A stretch of DNA of 64,000 nucleotides from Magnetococcales bacterium WMHbinv6. Lineage in GTDB: Bacteria; Pseudomonadota; Magnetococcia; Magnetococcales; Magnetaquicoccaceae. Positions 42,881-51,504 of the stretch are shown piece by piece (position 1 is the first letter of the stretch; every line of letters begins with the position of its first letter). The notes under the pieces were generated by a model, which was given only the letters and a program-made list of their open reading frames with translations, made no database searches and was not told the DNA's origin. The stretch is taken from NCBI GenBank assembly GCA_002753135.1, contig PDZV01000014.1:26447-90446 (forward strand), in the 5' to 3' direction. The translations under genes and the position numbers were made by a program.

Positions 42881-42977
42881 TATGGTTTGTTGAAGCATAT
42901 CCGGCACCCCTGGAGGCCGGTATGCCTGGGTGATCCCTTCCGAACGAAGGGATGTTTTGCTTAAAGAGGAGAATAAC

Positions 42978-43571
42978 ATGGCAGTGATCAATGCAAAAAC
43001 TCGTTACGGGACCGGCAAGGGGGTGGCCCGCAAACTGCGTCGTGAAGGACGTCTTCCGGCAGTTTTGTATGGTGCCGGACAGCCCAATGTCAATCTGTCG
43101 TTGCAAGCAAAAGAGTGGGAGGATCTGCTGACTCGGGAAAAGAGCGGCCTGCGTACCCATCCACAAGAGCTGGTCCTGGACGGCGGCAGTCGTACCATGG
43201 TGATGATGCGCGGCTATCAGGTGCATCCCCTGTCTGGCAATGCAGAACATGTGGATTTTGTCCGTTTTGATCCGAATCAGGAGATTGAAATTGCCATTCC
43301 GGTCCATCTGGTGGGCGAAGAAAAGTGCCCTGGTGTCAAAGCCGGTGGTGTGTTGCAGGTGATTCAGCGCGAATTGGAAATTGCCTGCCTGGCGGGCAAT
43401 GTGCCTGATTTTATCGAGGTTTCCGTCGCAAGTCTGGATATTGGCCATTCGATTCACATTCAGGATGTTAAATTGCCGGAGGGTGTCGAGGTCCGTGGTG
43501 AAGAGGATATGACCATTGTGACTGTGGTGGCCGTTCGTGCCGAAGTGGTGGACGAGGGCGCGTCGGCTTGA
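42978..43571 (+). CDS. rplY: 50S ribosomal protein L25 / general stress protein Ctc
   Basis: A 5S-rRNA-binding ribosomal protein of the long two-domain Ctc form, 197 residues. It starts AVINAKTRYGTGKGVARKLRREGRLPAVLYG, the L25 signature, followed by the C-terminal beta domain (GVLQVIQRELEIACL). ATG 42978 follows AAAGAGGAG. Located between prs and pth as is common. Confidence 0.96.
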   Translation: MAVINAKTRYGTGKGVARKLRREGRLPAVLYGAGQPNVNLSLQAKEWEDLLTREKSGLRTHPQELVLDGGSRTMVMMRGYQVHPLSGNAEHVDFVRFDPNQEIEIAIPVHLVGEEKCPGVKAGGVLQVIQRELEIACLAGNVPDFIEVSVASLDIGHSIHIQDVKLPEGVEVRGEEDMTIVTVVAVRAEVVDEGASA

Positions 43572-43596
43572 TCGATTTGAACGTGCGGCAAGCAAA

Positions 43597-43619
43597 CCTC
43601 CTCCCCGCGTGGGAGGAGG
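43597..43619 (+). other. Perfect intercistronic hairpin between rplY and pth
   Basis: A 9-bp stem (CCTCCTCCC / GGGAGGAGG) with loop CGCGT. No U-run follows. The right arm is SD-like but lies about 20 nt from the pth ATG. Confidence 0.6.
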
Positions 43620-43637
43620 GGACAACAGGCTGAAACG

Positions 43638-44255
43638 ATGACTGACGGCGGCATGGCGTTGTTGGTGGGTTTGGGTAATCCTGGCGAAAAATATCGAGAT
43701 ACCCGACACAATTTGGGCTGGATGGCCGTCGAACGACTGGCAAAAGAGTTTTCTCTCTCTGCCTCGGGTCGGCGTTTTGAGGGTCGTTTCGGCGAAGGGC
43801 GCTGTCATGGGGTTCGGCTGCTTTGGTTGTTGCCGGAAACCTACATGAATCTGGCAGGTACTGCGGTGGGATCGGCGGCCCGTTTTTTCAAGTTGCCACC
43901 GCAACAGGTGATTGTCTTTCACGACGATTTGGATCTGGAACCGGGACGGGTGCGGATCAAACAGGGTGGAGGACATGGTGGCCACAATGGTTTGCGTTCC
44001 ATTCAGCAAATGTTGGGATCGGCAGATTTTGTGCGGGTACGTTTAGGCATTGGACGTCCGCCAGCCGGGGTGGAACCGGCCCACTATGTCTTATCTCCCT
44101 TCAGCCATGCCGAACAGAGTGCCTTGACGCCGGTGTTGGATCGTCTGCCGCAGGCGTTGTTGTTCATTCTTAAGGGGGATTTGCCGGGGGCGATGAACAG
44201 CTTTTACAATGTTCCGGCGGCATCGGTTGCCCGGAGTTCAATTGCTACCCCCTGA
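43638..44255 (+). CDS. pth: Peptidyl-tRNA hydrolase
   Basis: Releases peptides from prematurely dropped peptidyl-tRNAs. It has 205 residues. The family motifs are GLGNPGEKYRDTRHNLGW (catalytic His near residue 23), the product-side TYMNLAG, VFHDDLDL (catalytic Asp) and GGGHGGHNGLRSI. Follows rplY. Confidence 0.97.
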   Translation: MTDGGMALLVGLGNPGEKYRDTRHNLGWMAVERLAKEFSLSASGRRFEGRFGEGRCHGVRLLWLLPETYMNLAGTAVGSAARFFKLPPQQVIVFHDDLDLEPGRVRIKQGGGHGGHNGLRSIQQMLGSADFVRVRLGIGRPPAGVEPAHYVLSPFSHAEQSALTPVLDRLPQALLFILKGDLPGAMNSFYNVPAASVARSSIATP

Positions 44256-44264
44256 ATTTCATTA

Positions 44265-44363
44265 GGGTCTGTTCTCATTCGAGGCCAAAAGCCCTTCAGA
44301 CAAGGCGCTGGGCTGTGAGCGGCGCAGTGTCAAGGGATTTTGGGCCGAATGAGAACAGGCCCC
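44265..44363. repeat. MITE-like palindromic element, copy 2 (99 bp)
   Basis: Terminal inverted repeats (GGGTCTGTTCTCATTCG / CGAATGAGAACAGGCCC) and the interior CAGACAAGGCGCTGGGC match the element at 21859-22000; this copy lacks about 43 bp of the interior. It sits between pth and ychF. Confidence 0.8.
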
Positions 44364-44396
44364 AGAACACTCAGCTGTTGATGACAAGAGAGAGCC

Positions 44397-45506
44397 ATGG
44401 CCTTGCAATGTGGAATCGTTGGATTGCCCAATGTGGGCAAATCTACCATTTTTAATGCCTTAACGGCAGCCGGGGCCGAGATGGCCAACTATCCCTTTTG
44501 TACCATCGAGCCAAATGTCGGCGTGGTTGCGGTTCGTGATCCACGCCTGGATGCGCTGGTGGCGTTGGCCAAACCGCAGCGGGTGGTGCCGACGGTGATG
44601 GAGTTTGTCGACATTGCCGGTCTGGTCAAGGGGGCGAGTCAGGGTGAGGGGCTGGGCAATCAATTTTTGGGACATATTCGCCAGGTGGATGCGGTGGCGC
44701 ATGTGGTGCGCTGTTTTGTTGACGATGATATTACCCATGTTCAGGGTCGGGTGGATCCGGTCACCGACATTCAGGTGATCGAGACAGAGTTGATGTTGGC
44801 CGATCTCTCTGCGGTGGAAAAACGGTTGGCGACAATCAGCAAACGGGCCAAAGTGGGCGAAAAAGAGGCCAAAATGCTGGAACAGCTCTATCAAAAGGTG
44901 GTGCAGGGGCTCAATGACGGCAAGCCGATCCGATTGCAGGGGTTGACGCAGGAAGAGCAGGGCGGTCTGAAAGATCTGTTTTTGTTGACCAGCAAGCCGG
45001 TCATGTATGTCTGCAATGTGGCGGAGGAGGAGTTGCTGGCGGCGCAAAAGGAGGGGGGCCATGCCATGGTCGACGCGGTGCGCCAACTGGCTGCCGAACA
45101 GAATGCCGGGGTGGTGGCCATCTGTGGCCGTATTGAGGCGGAAGTCGGCGAGTTGGATGAGTCGGAGCGGCAGTCGTTTCTCGAAGATTTAGGGTTGGCA
45201 GAGTCCGGCTTGGATCGCCTGGTGCGGCAGGCCTATGACTTGCTGGGTTTGATGACCTTTTTTACCGTTGGCCCCAAAGAGGTGCGGGCCTGGACAGTCA
45301 AAAAAGGGGCAACCGCCTATGATGCCGCCGGGGCCATTCATTCCGATTTCCAGCGGGGATTTATTCGCGCCGAAGTGATTGCTTTTGACGATATGATGGC
45401 CTGCAAAGGCGAGCAGGGAGCCAAGGAGAAAGGCAAATTTCGCCTGGAGGGCAAGGAGTATGCGGTGGCCGACGGGGATTGTATGCACTTTCGCTTTAAT
45501 GTCTAG
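44397..45506 (+). CDS. ychF: Redox-regulated ATPase YchF (Obg-like)
   Basis: A P-loop translation-associated NTPase that prefers ATP. It has 369 residues. The motifs are GLPNVGKSTIFNALT, the G3 DIAGLVKGASQGEGLGNQFL, and the altered G4 that gives ATP use (NVAEE). A coiled-coil insertion and the C-terminal TGS domain (FFTVGPKEVRAWTV) complete the fold. It follows pth, a common linkage, although a MITE-like element separates them. Confidence 0.97.
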   Translation: MALQCGIVGLPNVGKSTIFNALTAAGAEMANYPFCTIEPNVGVVAVRDPRLDALVALAKPQRVVPTVMEFVDIAGLVKGASQGEGLGNQFLGHIRQVDAVAHVVRCFVDDDITHVQGRVDPVTDIQVIETELMLADLSAVEKRLATISKRAKVGEKEAKMLEQLYQKVVQGLNDGKPIRLQGLTQEEQGGLKDLFLLTSKPVMYVCNVAEEELLAAQKEGGHAMVDAVRQLAAEQNAGVVAICGRIEAEVGELDESERQSFLEDLGLAESGLDRLVRQAYDLLGLMTFFTVGPKEVRAWTVKKGATAYDAAGAIHSDFQRGFIRAEVIAFDDMMACKGEQGAKEKGKFRLEGKEYAVADGDCMHFRFNV

Positions 45507-45520
45507 TTGTTGCCGAAACC

Positions 45521-46156
45521 ATGGCTGTACAGCGCATTACCCTGGCCTGGACGGGCGCATCCGGGGCGCAGTATGGTCTGCGTCTGTTGCGGGCTTTGTT
45601 GCGGCGCGGGCAGGAGGTGGATTTATTGATCTCTGCTGCCGCCCGGGTGGTGTTGCGGCAAGAGTGTGACTTGGTGTTGCCGGAGGCGGAGGGTGCCTCC
45701 CTGGAAAAGGTGCTGCTGGCCGTTTTGGCAACCGAGCAGGAGCCCCCCTTGGACGGGAGCAAATTGCGTTATTATGCCAGCGATGATTGGTTTGCGCCGA
45801 TGGCCTCTGGCAGTGGTGCCGGTCGGGCGATGGTGATCTGCCCTTGCTCCATGGGCACTGTCGCGGCGATTGCGCACGGCTTGTCAGATAATCTGATTGA
45901 GCGCGCCGCCGATGTGATGATCAAAGAGAAACGACCTTTGCTGCTGGTGCCGCGAGAGAGTCCCTTGTCGGCGATTCATTTGCAGAACATGCTGGATTTG
46001 GCCCGACTCGGGGTCACGATCATGCCGGCAGCCCCCGGTTTTTATCATCGCCCGGCAACAGTTGACGACCTGCTGGATTTTTTGGTGGAGCGCATTCTGC
46101 TCCATCTGGGTTTGGCAGGCGAACAGGAAAAGGGGTGGCCTCCGGCAATCGGTTAA
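45521..46156 (+). CDS. ubiX: Flavin prenyltransferase UbiX
   Basis: Makes prenylated FMN for the UbiD decarboxylase in ubiquinone synthesis. It has 211 residues. Family signatures are LAWTGASGAQYGLRLL at the N-terminus, APMASGSGAGRAMVICPCSMGTVAAIAHG, and LLVPRESPLSAIHLQNM. ubiU, ubiV and ubiK are 1.5-4 kb downstream, separated by an opposite-strand ankyrin gene. The TTAA at its end is shared with the convergent ankyrin-gene stop (4-bp overlap). Confidence 0.96.
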   Translation: MAVQRITLAWTGASGAQYGLRLLRALLRRGQEVDLLISAAARVVLRQECDLVLPEAEGASLEKVLLAVLATEQEPPLDGSKLRYYASDDWFAPMASGSGAGRAMVICPCSMGTVAAIAHGLSDNLIERAADVMIKEKRPLLLVPRESPLSAIHLQNMLDLARLGVTIMPAAPGFYHRPATVDDLLDFLVERILLHLGLAGEQEKGWPPAIG

Positions 46157-47250
46157 GGTGCTTCATCAGCCAAGGCGACCCGGATCGGCATGCCGGGTTT
46201 ATGGATCCGTTTGGCCGAGTGCAACGTTTCGCGCAGGTTCAGCAGTTTGACAATACCTTCATTGCCTTTATCACGGGCCAGAGTGATCGGGGTGTTACCC
46301 ATTTCGTCGGCAATGTTGACATCCGCACCCTGTTCCACCAGAAAGGCCACCACCGAATCATGCCCGCGCAGCACGGCCCAGTGCAGGGGCGTTTCACCAA
46401 ATTGGGCCTTGATATCCAGGTTGGTGGACCGTTTGGCCAGCAGAGTGACCAGAGAGAGATGTCCTTCCGCTGCGGCCCAGTGCAAGGGGGTGTCGCCTGA
46501 GGTGGCACGCGCATCGGCGACGGCCCCTTTTGCCAGTAAAAATTCTGCCAGATGTCCGTGACCTTTGCGGGCAGCCCAATGCAGCGGGGTGCGGTGATAA
46601 TGGTTTTTGGCGTTGGCATCCGCACCCGCCGTTAACAGATATTCGGCAACGGTGAAACGCCCCTCTTCCACGGCCCAATGCAGGACTGTGTCTCCCTTCA
46701 GGTCGTGGGCGTTGATTTTTGCCCCTTTTTCCAACAACAGTTTTACCAGCGGCACGTTGCCTTCCCCGGCAGCCCAGTGCAGCGGGGTGCTGCCATCGTT
46801 ATTGGCCGTATTGGGGGTGGCACCGGCAGCCAGCAGCTGTTGCGCCATGGCCAAAGAGCCGCTGTTGGCGGCCACCATGTGCAGAGGCGTATCGCCCCGC
46901 CGGTCCCGGGCGTTGCCATCGGCTTTATGGGTCAGCAGCTCTTTGACCAGCTGTGGATCATCTTTGATCACCGCAAAATGGATCGGAGCCAGACCGAAAC
47001 TGTCCTGAACGTTGACCGCTGCGCCGCTTTGGATCAGACGCATGGCGTCGGCAATACGCCCCTCTTCGATACTTTTATGCAGTGCGGTCCGGGTGGAACG
47101 TTGCGGAATATGTGCAGGCCGATTGCCTTCGCTCTCCACTGCAGAGTGGAGTTCCTGGTCCACCATGACCAACAAGGGCAACGCCAGAGCAGCCAGCATA
47201 AGCAAGGTTCGCTCTTGCTTGAAAAAGGATCGTTTCGGATGAGTCGGCAT
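46153..47250 (-). CDS. Ankyrin-repeat protein, probably exported or membrane-anchored
   Basis: A 365-residue protein. A hydrophobic N-terminal segment (about 15-32) acts as a signal peptide or anchor, so the repeats should face the periplasm. About nine ankyrin repeats follow from about residue 52 to 345, most with the TPLHWAA consensus. No enzyme domain is seen, so it is presumably a protein-interaction module. Its partner is unknown. It is transcribed away from the ubiquinone genes on both sides. Confidence 0.9.
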   Translation of the reverse strand: MPTHPKRSFFKQERTLLMLAALALPLLVMVDQELHSAVESEGNRPAHIPQRSTRTALHKSIEEGRIADAMRLIQSGAAVNVQDSFGLAPIHFAVIKDDPQLVKELLTHKADGNARDRRGDTPLHMVAANSGSLAMAQQLLAAGATPNTANNDGSTPLHWAAGEGNVPLVKLLLEKGAKINAHDLKGDTVLHWAVEEGRFTVAEYLLTAGADANAKNHYHRTPLHWAARKGHGHLAEFLLAKGAVADARATSGDTPLHWAAAEGHLSLVTLLAKRSTNLDIKAQFGETPLHWAVLRGHDSVVAFLVEQGADVNIADEMGNTPITLARDKGNEGIVKLLNLRETLHSAKRIHKPGMPIRVALADEAP

Positions 47251-47639
47251 GCGACAAGCTCCAACACAGACGTACGAAATGGAGAGGGTTAAGGCAGTCG
47301 AGTCGCTTAATGCAAAATAGCAGCCATTGTTTAAGCTGTTAATATTAAATTGCGATTGATACGCTTTCTTTCTGTTGCCTGCTTGGGCAGGATGCGATTC
47401 TGACGCTCTTCTGCCATGAACTTGCCGCTGCCGTTGTGGTCTGATAGCTCAGGCAGGCGCAGCAAAAGGGCAGACCTTTTCCTGATTGTCGCAGAGAGTC
47501 TGCCTGGAAGAGCGCTCACAGCTTCTCGGCCTGTTGGCAAGTGCGGCTGTGACAACCCCTTTGCCTTGTGTGTGCGGGTGCGATAAACTGAGTCGGCAGA
47601 GTTGCAAGCACCCCGGCCCGTAATCTCAGGATGGACAAA
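47251..47639. promoter_or_regulatory. Divergent intergenic region, ankyrin gene and ubiU
   Basis: About 390 bp without a supported gene. It should hold the promoters of the ankyrin gene (leftward) and of ubiU (rightward). An A/T-rich stretch lies near 47325-47365. I looked for an FNR-type TTGAT-N4-ATCAA site and saw none. Confidence 0.45.
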
Positions 47640-48644
47640 ATGAAAAAAGTGGAAGTGTTGGCCCCGGCAGGTAACCTGCCATCCCTGAAAGCAGCGGTGG
47701 ATAACGGTGCGGATGCGGTCTATTTCGGTTTTCGCAATGCCACCAATGCCCGCAACTTTGAGGGGCTGAATTTCAGCGAAAGCGAGGCGGCATCCGGTAT
47801 CGACTATGCCCACAGCAAGGGGGTGCGTGCCAACGTGGTGTTGAATACCTATCCCCAGGGAGAAGATCCGACCATTTGGTATCAAACAGTGGATATGGCG
47901 GCCCGTTTGCAGGCGGATGCCATTATTCTGGCCAATATTGCTTTGTTGGACTATTGCCACCAACGTTATCCGCAGTTGCCGATTCATTTGTCGGTACAGG
48001 CCTCTGCCAGCAACGCCGAGGCGATCAATTTTTATCAACGCCATTTTGGCTGCGTCAGGGTGATTTTGCCCAGAGTGTTGACGGTGCAGGAGATCCGTCA
48101 GTTGAAGGCGGCAACCACGGTGGAGTTGGAGGTGTTCGCTTTTGGCGGCTTGTGTGTGATGGCCGAAGGGCGTTGTTTTCTCTCCTCTTTCACGACGGGC
48201 GTTTCACCCAACATCGAGGGAGTCTGTTCCCCGGCCAGGGCCGTGCGCTTTGAAAATCACGGCGAGAGGTTACAAACCCGTCTGGGTGGGGTGTTGATTG
48301 CCGAATATGACAAGGGCGAAGAGGCCGCCTATCCGACCATCTGCAAAGGGCGTTTTTTGGCCAATGAACAGGTCTACCATGTGATGGAGGAGCCGGGTTC
48401 GCTCAATATTCTGGAAATGTTGGATGAAGTGATCGATGCCGGGGTCGCCTCCTTGAAAATTGAAGGACGGCAACGCACCAAATCCTATGTGGCGACGGTG
48501 ACCCAGGTGTTGCGTCAGGCGGTCGATGCCTACTATGCCGATCCCAAATCGTTTCGTCCCAAGAGCAAGTGGATTCGTACCCTGAATGCCACTTCTGAAG
48601 GAACAACCCATACGTTGGGCACCTACCAGGAAAATTGGCAATAG
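47640..48644 (+). CDS. ubiU: Ubiquinone anaerobic biosynthesis protein UbiU (U32 family)
   Basis: With UbiV it performs oxygen-independent hydroxylation in ubiquinone synthesis, carrying a [4Fe-4S] cluster. It has 334 residues from ATG 47640 (AGGA 8 nt upstream; ATG 47631 has no usable ribosome site). Cysteines C172, C179, C196 and C235 match the E. coli cluster ligands in spacing (GLCVMAEGRC, GVCSPAR, TICKG). The sequence resembles E. coli UbiU throughout, ending with Trp-Gln. It lies 108 bp before ubiV. Confidence 0.95.
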   Translation: MKKVEVLAPAGNLPSLKAAVDNGADAVYFGFRNATNARNFEGLNFSESEAASGIDYAHSKGVRANVVLNTYPQGEDPTIWYQTVDMAARLQADAIILANIALLDYCHQRYPQLPIHLSVQASASNAEAINFYQRHFGCVRVILPRVLTVQEIRQLKAATTVELEVFAFGGLCVMAEGRCFLSSFTTGVSPNIEGVCSPARAVRFENHGERLQTRLGGVLIAEYDKGEEAAYPTICKGRFLANEQVYHVMEEPGSLNILEMLDEVIDAGVASLKIEGRQRTKSYVATVTQVLRQAVDAYYADPKSFRPKSKWIRTLNATSEGTTHTLGTYQENWQ

Positions 48645-48752
48645 CAACGGGTACTCATCGGGGTGTGGGGGTGCGGCACCCTGGCTGAGTTGGTTTGGCC
48701 GGCAGGGCCGCAACCCCTTGCTCGGTCAGTTTATCACGGAGTGTTGTAGGTT

Positions 48753-49658
48753 ATGAAAATCGCCATCGGCCCTTGTCTGTTTGAATGGGGCAAACGGGGT
48801 ATCCGGCAGTTTTATCAGCGGATGGCTTTTGAAAGCGAAGCGGATATTTTGTATATCGGCGAAGTGGTTTGCTCCAAGCGCATGCACCTGCATGCCGATG
48901 AGTTGGCTGCCCTGGCCGAGGCGTTGCAGCCGTCTGGTAAGCAGATCATCTTCTCCACCTTGGGTCTGGTGATGAACCAGGGCGAGCAGGATGCCTTGCA
49001 CCAGGTGGCTGCCGAAGCGCGTCGTTTGGGGCTCTGGCTGGAGGTGAATGATATGGGTGGCATGGGTGTCGGCGAAGGGCAGCCGATGGTTGCCGGTCCG
49101 CATATCAACACCTATAACGCACAAACGGTCTCTTTTTTGGCCCGGGTGGGGGTAAAACGGGTGGTCTTGCCGGTAGAGTTGGCCCATCAGGCGATGCGTT
49201 GCATCATGACCGGCGAGCAACGACCGGAAATGGAGGTCTTTGCCTACGGTCGCCTGCCGCTCACTTTTTCGGCTCGTTGTTACACGGCTCGTGCTTTTCA
49301 TCTGCCCAAAAGCAACTGTCAATACAAATGCGGTGATTTTCCCGATGGCATGCCCGTGCGTACCCAGGAGAACAGCGAGTTTTTGACGGTGAATGGGACA
49401 CAAACCATGTCGGCGCATCTCTATAATTTGTTGCTGGATGTGCCCCAGCTGCAACGCATGCAGGTCGACAGCGTGCGTTTATCGCCGCAAAGCAAGGCCA
49501 TGCCGGACATTGTCGCCCTGTGGAAAGGGGTGATCGAAGGGCGGATGACAGGACAGGAAGCGATGATTCGTATGCGCGAACTGAATGCAGGGGAACCCTT
49601 CTGTAATGGGTATTTCCATGGTCGACCCGGTTTGCAATGGGTCGAGTCGGCAGCGTAA
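48753..49658 (+). CDS. ubiV: Ubiquinone anaerobic biosynthesis protein UbiV (U32 family)
   Basis: Partner of UbiU, 301 residues. The ligand cysteines are C40 (EVVCSKR), C176, C189 and C193 (SARCYTAR and SNCQYKCGD), with the 13- and 4-residue spacings seen in E. coli UbiV. Together with UbiU it lets the cell make ubiquinone without O2. UbiT, the third protein of the pathway, is not in the window. Confidence 0.95.
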   Translation: MKIAIGPCLFEWGKRGIRQFYQRMAFESEADILYIGEVVCSKRMHLHADELAALAEALQPSGKQIIFSTLGLVMNQGEQDALHQVAAEARRLGLWLEVNDMGGMGVGEGQPMVAGPHINTYNAQTVSFLARVGVKRVVLPVELAHQAMRCIMTGEQRPEMEVFAYGRLPLTFSARCYTARAFHLPKSNCQYKCGDFPDGMPVRTQENSEFLTVNGTQTMSAHLYNLLLDVPQLQRMQVDSVRLSPQSKAMPDIVALWKGVIEGRMTGQEAMIRMRELNAGEPFCNGYFHGRPGLQWVESAA

Positions 49659-49693
49659 CTCTCTATCACACTTAAAGGTTCAGGAGAAATACT

Positions 49694-49963
49694 GTGCAAA
49701 TTGACAACATGCTGCTCGATCAGATTACCCAAAATATTTTGGGCGCATTCAACAAGGTGGGCGCAACCCGGGAGGAGTTGACCCGCAAAGTGAACGATAT
49801 TGTCCGGGATGCGGTGGAGCGGTTTGATCTGGTCATGCGCGATGAGTTTGAGACGGCTATGGAGTTGTTGAGCAATACCCGCATCAAACTGGAGCAGATG
49901 GAAAAACGGATTGCCGAACTGGAAGCGCAAACCGCTTCTGGCAAAAACGACAGCGGTGAATAG
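49694..49963 (+). CDS. ubiK: Ubiquinone biosynthesis accessory factor UbiK
   Basis: An 89-residue BMFP-type helical protein. UbiK (YqiC) partners with UbiJ to aid ubiquinone synthesis and can associate with membranes. The N-terminal half is an amphipathic helix region; the C-terminal half is a coiled coil with LLSNTRIKLEQMEKRIAELE. The GTG start at 49694 has AGGAGA upstream. It follows ubiV by 35 bp and precedes the aldehyde dehydrogenase by 12 bp. Confidence 0.88.
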   Translation: MQIDNMLLDQITQNILGAFNKVGATREELTRKVNDIVRDAVERFDLVMRDEFETAMELLSNTRIKLEQMEKRIAELEAQTASGKNDSGE

Positions 49964-49975
49964 AGAGAGGTGACG

Positions 49976-51406
49976 ATGAAACGGGCCTATTTAGCCGGGG
50001 AGTGGGTGGAAACCGGGCAGAGCATGGCGGTGATCAATCCCTTTGACGGGCAAGTGGTCGAAACAGTTGCTCTTTGTACCCCAGCAGAGATTGATCAGGC
50101 GCTGCACAAAGCGGTTGCATCACAAGAGGCCATTCGTCGTCTGGCTCCTTACCAGCGTGCCGAGGCCCTGGCAGCCATTCGCGATGGCATTGCCGCCAAG
50201 CGAGAGCTTTTTGCCCGAACCCTTTCTCTGGAAAATGGCAAAACCCTGGCCGAATCGCAGGTGGAAATTGCCCGCTCGATTGCCACCTTTGATATTGCCG
50301 TCGGCGAGGCGACGCGCATTCAGGGAGAGGCCTACGATCTGGGCATCAACGCCATGGCGGTTGGGCGGCAGGCCTTGGTGCGCCGGTTTCCTGTCGGTGT
50401 GGTCTCAGCCATTGCGCCGTTCAATTTTCCGATGAACCTGGCCATCCATAAAATTGCACCGGCCTTGGCCGCTGGTTGCCCCGTGGTGTTGAAGCCGGCC
50501 TCCAAGACGCCACTGACCGCTTTGCTGCTGGCGGAGTTGGTGCAAGAATCCGGTTGGCCAGCGGGTGCTTTTTCGGTCTTGCCCTGCGATCGGGCTGCCG
50601 GGCAACGGTTGGTCACCGACGAGCGGATCAAACTGCTCTCCTTTACCGGATCGCCTGAAGTGGGTTGGAAGATGAAGCGGGATGCCGGAAAAAAAAAGGT
50701 GGTTCTCGAGTTGGGCGGTAACGCCGGCCTGATTGTCGACAAGGATGTGCGGGATTGGGATTGGTTGATCAGTCGGGCGGTGATGGGGGCATTCTATCAG
50801 TGTGGACAGGTCTGCATCTCGGTGCAGCGCATTTTTCTGCACCAGGAGATCATGGGCGAGTTTCGCGCCCGTTTCAAAAAAGCTACCGAAGCCTTGCGCA
50901 CGGGTGATCCACTGGATCCGGCAACCACGTTGGGTCCGATCATCGACAGCAGCAATCGGCAGCGGTTGCAGGAGTGGGTGCAGGAGGCGCTGGAGCAGGG
51001 TGCCGAGCTGGTCAGCGGCAACCAGGTGGCTCCCATCGGTCAGGGCAACAGCATGACCGCCACCATTCTCGAAGAGGTGAACCCGGCCTGTCGCATCGCC
51101 GCCGATGAAGCCTTTGGTCCGGTGGTGACCTTGACGGCGGTAGAGAGTATGGCCGAGGCCTTCCAACTGGCCAACGAATCCCGCTTTGGCCTGCAATGTG
51201 GGCTTTTTACCAATGATTTTGACACGGTGATGCAGGCCTTTGACACCCTGGAAGTGGGAGGGCTGATCCATAATGACGTACCCTCCTTTCGGGTGGACAG
51301 CATGCCCTACGGCGGCTTGAAAGATTCCGGCTTGGGGCGTGAAGGGGTCAAGTATGCCATGCAGGATATGCTGGAGGATCGGGTGCTGGTCTACCGACGT
51401 TCGTAA
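49976..51406 (+). CDS. Aldehyde dehydrogenase family protein
   Basis: An NAD(P)-dependent aldehyde dehydrogenase of 476 residues. The catalytic Cys is C280 (QCGQVCISVQR) and the general base is E245 (VVLELGGNAG). APFNFPMNLAIHKIAPALAAGCPVVLKPAS is the cofactor-binding segment. The sequence looks closest to the phosphonoacetaldehyde/lactaldehyde or succinate-semialdehyde type, but the substrate is not determinable. ATG 49976 is preferred over GTG 49970. A strong terminator follows. Confidence 0.88.
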   Translation: MKRAYLAGEWVETGQSMAVINPFDGQVVETVALCTPAEIDQALHKAVASQEAIRRLAPYQRAEALAAIRDGIAAKRELFARTLSLENGKTLAESQVEIARSIATFDIAVGEATRIQGEAYDLGINAMAVGRQALVRRFPVGVVSAIAPFNFPMNLAIHKIAPALAAGCPVVLKPASKTPLTALLLAELVQESGWPAGAFSVLPCDRAAGQRLVTDERIKLLSFTGSPEVGWKMKRDAGKKKVVLELGGNAGLIVDKDVRDWDWLISRAVMGAFYQCGQVCISVQRIFLHQEIMGEFRARFKKATEALRTGDPLDPATTLGPIIDSSNRQRLQEWVQEALEQGAELVSGNQVAPIGQGNSMTATILEEVNPACRIAADEAFGPVVTLTAVESMAEAFQLANESRFGLQCGLFTNDFDTVMQAFDTLEVGGLIHNDVPSFRVDSMPYGGLKDSGLGREGVKYAMQDMLEDRVLVYRRS

Positions 51407-51442
51407 AGAGAGGCATATCGCGCAGCCATTTCATTTTTTTAC

Positions 51443-51483
51443 ACCAGGAGAGAGAACGGTTTCTCTCCTGGTCTTCATTTTTT
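51443..51483 (+). terminator. Rho-independent terminator after the aldehyde dehydrogenase
   Basis: An 11-bp stem (ACCAGGAGAGA / TCTCTCCTGGT), an 8-nt loop and a T-run (CATTTTTTG) end the ubi-aldehyde dehydrogenase transcript just before the comM-like gene. Confidence 0.85.
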
Positions 51484-51504
51484 GCCCCGGAGGAGAGATC
51501 CACC

